NCBI GenBank assembly: GCA_030690875.1
Contig: JAUYFP010000019.1
Span: 1 to 8,705 of the forward strand
Source of the DNA: a bacterium
Lineage (GTDB): Bacteria; Patescibacteriota; Patescibacteriia; UBA1558; GWA2-36-10
Length of the DNA: 8,705 nt
Direction of reading: 5' to 3'
Under the pieces are notes generated by a model. It worked only from the letters and a program-made list of their open reading frames with translations, was not told the origin of the DNA and did not search any database. Position numbers and translations under genes: made by a program. The number at the start of each line of letters is the position of its first letter. Positions within the stretch are counted from its first letter, which is position 1. Shown piece by piece: positions 6,580-8,705 of this stretch.

Positions 6580-6819
6580 ATGAATAAGATTCAGAAAGCT
6601 TTGCAGAAATTCGGCGAATCCGAAAGAATTGCTCTTAAAAAAATTATAGTACAGATTAAGAGCGGTAATTTTTCTAATTTAGACATAAAAAAATTGAAAG
6701 GACATAATAATGTTTTTAGGGTAAGGAAGGGTAAGTTTAGAGTGGTATTTAGCACTGATAATGGTAAGACAACATTGATAGCTATTGGTCGGCGCAACGA
6801 CACTACTTATAATTTTTAA
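6580..6819 (+). CDS. Type II toxin, RelE/ParE superfamily
   Basis: This 79-residue protein matches the small RelE/ParE-fold toxins. Two N-terminal helices (about 1-30) are followed by the beta-sheet core: KKLKGHNNVFRVRKGKFRVV (38-57), then the C-terminal strand LIAIGRRNDTTYNF (66-79). The RVRKGKFRVVF and RRNDTTY motifs are typical of this subgroup. RelE-type members cleave mRNA in the ribosomal A site and ParE members poison gyrase. The basic residues R48, R50, K51, R55 and R71-R72 and the C-terminal tyrosine fit an RNase-type enzyme, but the choice is not certain. It follows the Phd/YefM antitoxin by 5 nt and is intact, with no frameshift. rmuC begins 9 nt after its stop, so transcription from the toxin-antitoxin promoter probably continues into rmuC unless terminated. 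Confidence 0.88.
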   Translation: MNKIQKALQKFGESERIALKKIIVQIKSGNFSNLDIKKLKGHNNVFRVRKGKFRVVFSTDNGKTTLIAIGRRNDTTYNF

Positions 6820-6828
6820 ATTAATTTC

Positions 6829-7869
6829 ATGCAATATCTAAATACAATTTTAATACTCATTGGCTTTGGAATTATTTTGTGGTTTTTATTTAAAAAGCCA
6901 GCGCCGGTTGAAAAAGACGACAAGGCAATGTTGATGTTGCAACAGCAAATAAACGAGCTGACTCGCCACTTGGGAGAAAAAATTGACAACACTACCCAAC
7001 ATTCAGCCAAAATGCTCCAAGCTCAATTTATGGAAACCAGTCGCATTTCCAAAGACATGACGGAAAAATTATTGAAGTTGGAAGAGACTAATAAGCAGGT
7101 GGTTGGCTTTACTGATCAGTTACAAAATTTGGAAAAAGTATTGACCAATGCCAAAACCAGGGGCAATCTGGGTGAGGCCAGTTTGGAATTGATATTATCA
7201 AATATTTTGCCACCGCAGAGCTATGAAATGCAGTATCATTTTAAAAACGGCGAAGCCGTGGACGCGGTAGTAAAAATAAAAGACAAAATTTTACCGATTG
7301 ACGCTAAATTTTCTTTGGAAAACTACCGCCGCATAATCAGTGAAAATGACGCGGATAAAAAAGCAGTTTTGGAAAAAGATTTTAAAAATGATTTGAAAAA
7401 AAGAATTGACGAAACCAGCAAATATATCCGGCCCAGCGAGGATACTTTGGATTTTGCTTTTATGTTTATTCCAGCCGAAGGCATATATTATGATTTGCTT
7501 ATCAATGAAGTTGGCGCGGTCAAAGTAAATACCAGAAGCTTAATTGACTATGCTTTTAATGAGAAAAAAGTAATTATTGTTTCACCAACTACTTTTGCCG
7601 CTTATTTGCAGACAGTTTTACAAGGACTAAGAGCTTTGCAAATTGAAGAGTCGGCCAAGGAAATCAGAAAAAACGTAGAACTACTTCAAAAGCATTTATT
7701 GGTTTATGGCGATTATCACAAGAAATTGGGTAGCCAGCTCTCAACTGTGGCTAATACCTATAATTTTTCCAATAAAGAGTTTAATAAAATAGACAAAGAT
7801 ATTCTCAAAATCAGCGGTAAAACCGGCAATTTTGAGCTGGAAGATGTGGAAAAACCAAGGTTAGAGTAA
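6829..7869 (+). CDS. rmuC: RmuC family DNA recombination protein
   Basis: This 346-residue protein has one N-terminal membrane anchor (about 5-22), a heptad-like coiled-coil region (about 36-105), and the RmuC domain (PF02646). E. coli RmuC limits recombination at inverted repeats, and the domain is related to PD-(D/E)xK nucleases. Candidate active-site residues are visible: E116 in RGNLGEASLE, D145 in AVDAVVKI, and D158-A-K160 in LPIDAKFSLENY. The conserved LDFAFMFIPAEGIYYDLL and VIIVSPTTFAAYLQTVLQGL blocks follow. It is shorter than E. coli RmuC (475 aa), chiefly because the coiled-coil and tail are reduced. The ATG at 6829 immediately precedes the membrane segment; no Shine-Dalgarno is seen. 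Tandem TAA codons close the frame (7867-7872). Nuclease activity is inferred from the motif. Confidence 0.93.
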   Translation: MQYLNTILILIGFGIILWFLFKKPAPVEKDDKAMLMLQQQINELTRHLGEKIDNTTQHSAKMLQAQFMETSRISKDMTEKLLKLEETNKQVVGFTDQLQNLEKVLTNAKTRGNLGEASLELILSNILPPQSYEMQYHFKNGEAVDAVVKIKDKILPIDAKFSLENYRRIISENDADKKAVLEKDFKNDLKKRIDETSKYIRPSEDTLDFAFMFIPAEGIYYDLLINEVGAVKVNTRSLIDYAFNEKKVIIVSPTTFAAYLQTVLQGLRALQIEESAKEIRKNVELLQKHLLVYGDYHKKLGSQLSTVANTYNFSNKEFNKIDKDILKISGKTGNFELEDVEKPRLE

Positions 7870-7885
7870 TAATAAAATGCATTGA

Positions 7886-7943
7886 CCCCGCACAAATCTC
7901 CCCTTCGACAGGCTCAGGGTCGATTTTGCAGGGCATGTTTTTT
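7886..7943 (+). terminator. Long imperfect hairpin plus T6, probable rmuC terminator
   Basis: Bases 7886-7904 pair with 7916-7933 in four blocks: CCC/GGG, GCA/TGC, AAATC/GATTT and CCCT/AGGG, about 15 pairs. One bulge (7893), one single mismatch (7889/7930) and one 2x2 internal loop interrupt the stem, and the loop is 11 nt. A run of six T (7938-7943) begins four bases after the stem. The layout suits intrinsic termination between rmuC and the ATP synthase promoter, although the stem is imperfect and the T-run slightly displaced. The top of the hairpin is the REP-like unit listed separately. Confidence 0.5.
7901..7919 (-). repeat. REP-like palindromic element, copy 1
   Basis: On the minus strand this reads CCC-TGAGC-C-TGTCGAA-GGG. 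The core (TGAGC ... GTCGAA) is shared with the copy at 8303-8322, while the terminal triplets are complementary (CCC/GGG) but different from those of the other copy (TGG/CCA). Palindromes of the form CCCTGAGC..GTCGAAGGG are familiar as dispersed REP-type repeats in many bacteria. They are non-autonomous and usually moved by RAYT (TnpA-REP) transposases; no such gene is in the window. Confidence 0.6.
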
Positions 7944-7970
7944 AGTGGAATATAATTATAATTTTTGGTA

Positions 7971-7999
7971 TTGACTTTTTGCTATTTTAGCTATATAAT
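7971..7999 (+). promoter_or_regulatory. Near-consensus sigma70 promoter of the ATP synthase operon
   Basis: TTGACT (7971-7976) and a perfect TATAAT (7994-7999) are separated by exactly 17 nt. The predicted start is near 8006, leaving a leader of about 23 nt before the ATG at 8029. It follows the rmuC terminator hairpin, so the ATP synthase genes form a separate transcription unit. It is the strongest promoter-like sequence noticed in the window, as expected for abundant ATP synthase. Confidence 0.8.
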
Positions 8000-8004
8000 A
8001 TAGC
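7990..8004 (+). promoter_or_regulatory. Perfect palindrome over the -10 box
   Basis: GCTATAT (7990-7996), one central A, and ATATAGC (7998-8004) form a perfect 15-nt dyad that contains the whole TATAAT box. Just upstream, GCTA-TTT-TAGC (7981-7991) is a second small dyad sharing the GC end. A regulator dimer bound here would block RNA polymerase. Because TATA sequences are self-complementary, a chance origin is possible. Confidence 0.4.
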
Positions 8005-8028
8005 CGCTTTTCGTTTATTAATAAGCTT

Positions 8029-8391
8029 ATGGGTAAAGTCCAAAAAGACAATAAAAATCAGGCCGATAAGGAATGGCTGAGAAGGGCGCTGATGATATTT
8101 TCGGAAACTACTGGCTGGATTGCCTTTCCGATTGTTGGCGCTTTGTTTTTGGGTCGCTATTTAGATGAAAAACAGGGTACTGAACCATTATATTTTTTAA
8201 GTATTACTGCTTTGGCCTTCATAATTTCTTCAATAGGAATTGGCATGACCGGAGTAAAATATTTGAAGCAAATTGAAAAGGCCGAAGGTCTCGTGCGACC
8301 CGTGGTGAGCGCAGTCGAACCAAGCCGAGAGAAAGATTTAAAGAAAAAGAAAGACAATGAGTTTAGAGACAGCAAACAACAATCAAAATAA
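8029..8391 (+). CDS. AtpZ/AtpI-like F-ATPase accessory protein
   Basis: This 120-residue membrane protein of the AtpZ/AtpI type (F0F1-ATPase subunit, PF09527-like) assists c-ring assembly or Mg2+/Ca2+ handling next to F-ATP synthase. Two membrane segments (about 29-45 and 53-78) flank the family signature GRYLDEKQGTEPLYFL (42-57), with the typical LD and GT-P residues. The N-terminus is polar and charged. The C-terminal tail (about 80-120) is highly charged and includes RPVVSAVEP (90-98), encoded by a REP-like palindrome inserted in frame, so part of the tail is repeat-derived and not ancestral. The ATG at 8029 starts about 23 nt after the predicted transcript start; no Shine-Dalgarno. Its 3' end overlaps atpB by 35 nt. 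Position as first gene before atpB supports the assignment. The choice between AtpZ and AtpI is left open. Confidence 0.85.
   Translation: MGKVQKDNKNQADKEWLRRALMIFSETTGWIAFPIVGALFLGRYLDEKQGTEPLYFLSITALAFIISSIGIGMTGVKYLKQIEKAEGLVRPVVSAVEPSREKDLKKKKDNEFRDSKQQSK
8303..8322 (+). repeat. REP-like palindromic element, copy 2, inside atpZ-like gene
   Basis: The plus strand reads TGG-TGAGC-GC-AGTCGAA-CCA. It shares the TGAGC ... GTCGAA core with copy 1 (7901-7919, opposite orientation), has its own complementary ends (TGG/CCA), and is one base longer between the core halves. Outer arms TCTCG (8289-8293) and CGAGA (8326-8330) extend the symmetry. The interval 8289-8330 is 42 nt, a multiple of three, so the reading frame stays open through it. 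Confidence 0.6.
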
Positions 8392-8705
8392 TATAAAAGA
8401 TACTTCGCTTATAGCTGAGGAAATTTTAGGCGAAGACACACATCAAGAAGCGGACGAACACGAGCATACTTTATTTGCCGAAACTATTTTTCAAGTTGGT
8501 GATTTTCCAATCACCAATTCATTGCTGACATCCTGGGTGGCAGTTTTTTTGATTATTGTTTTAGCTTTTGTTATCCGTGTTAAACAAAGCAAAGTGCCTT
8601 CCAGATTCCAGAGTCTTATCGAAACCGTAATTGAAGGCGCCTTAGGCATGATGGACATGGTGACCAACGACCGGAAAAAAAGCGTCAGAATTTTTCCTAT
8701 TATTT
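8357..8705 (+). CDS. atpB: F-type ATP synthase subunit a, 3'-truncated by the window
   Basis: This frame is open to the right edge (116 codons visible). It encodes the start of subunit a, the membrane stator subunit that forms the proton half-channels against the c-ring. After a polar, histidine- and acid-rich N-terminal stretch (about 1-40, including EDTHQEADEHEH), the family pattern appears: ETIFQVGDFPITNSLLTSW (45-63), a first membrane helix (about 62-78), then VPSRFQSLIETVIEGALGMM and RIFPII. The catalytic arginine helix lies beyond the window. The ATG at 8357 is the first ATG after an in-frame TAA at 8339-8341, so the start is well fixed. It overlaps the atpZ-like gene by 35 nt, suggesting translational coupling. 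Only a purine-rich AAAGAAAG lies upstream, not a true Shine-Dalgarno. Confidence 0.93.
   Translation, partial: MSLETANNNQNNIKDTSLIAEEILGEDTHQEADEHEHTLFAETIFQVGDFPITNSLLTSWVAVFLIIVLAFVIRVKQSKVPSRFQSLIETVIEGALGMMDMVTNDRKKSVRIFPII

Noticed and set aside
1..8705. Possible recoding of TGA as glycine (as in Gracilibacteria/SR1)
   Set aside because: None of the 12 visible stops is TGA (10 TAA, 2 TAG), but the conserved domains are full length without in-frame TGA and conserved glycines use GGN codons. TAA bias in an AT-rich genome is enough.
1..8705. CRISPR array, tRNA or rRNA genes, insertion sequence ends
   Set aside because: No spaced identical repeats of CRISPR size, no cloverleaf with the T-loop consensus, and no transposase or flanking terminal inverted repeats were seen.

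Overview
The window is an AT-rich stretch (roughly 35-40 % G+C by hand counts of sample lines) in which every recognisable gene lies on the + strand. It carries twelve complete or partial protein genes plus the start of atpB. Spacing is very tight, with gaps of 0-23 nt except at metG-cvpA, tatD-antitoxin and rmuC-atp. Several proteins are pared down: RsmI lacks the usual C-terminal extension, and MetG lacks the appended tRNA-binding domain. Almost no start codon has a Shine-Dalgarno sequence. These traits fit a reduced-genome bacterium, most likely of the Candidate Phyla Radiation (Patescibacteria, Parcubacteria-like). That assignment is inference; no rRNA or ribosomal protein gene is present to confirm it.

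Layout. Bases 1-965 hold the 3' part of an M16 zinc peptidase, followed by an AI-2E/PerM-family membrane protein (976-2019). Next comes a tightly packed block: rsmI (16S rRNA 2'-O-methyltransferase), an AT-rich Nudix hydrolase, a small TM1266-like regulator-fold protein, and metG. These are separated by only 2, 1 and 0 nt. After an 86-nt gap with two hairpins come a CvpA-like membrane protein and the metal-dependent nuclease tatD. The order rsmI ... metG ... tatD recalls the Firmicutes order yabC-abrB-metS-yabD, so this is a translation/housekeeping neighbourhood with small genes inserted.

Bases 6291-6819 are a type II toxin-antitoxin module (Phd/YefM antitoxin, RelE/ParE toxin). It has its own promoter, overlapped by three exact TAAACTTA repeats at 11-bp spacing that look like an operator. 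rmuC follows 9 nt after the toxin and ends in a long hairpin plus T-run that probably terminates transcription. A near-consensus promoter (TTGACT-17-TATAAT), with a perfect palindrome over its -10 box, then starts the F-type ATP synthase operon: atpZ/atpI-like gene, then atpB, which is cut by the window end and overlaps atpZ by 35 nt.

No wholly new multi-gene system is evident. The most interesting signals are: (i) two copies of a REP-like palindrome with a shared core and covarying stems, one in the terminator region and one in frame inside the ATP synthase accessory gene; (ii) the helically phased repeats in the toxin-antitoxin promoter; (iii) a TM1266-like protein, a family usually linked to [FeFe] hydrogenase, in a translation operon.
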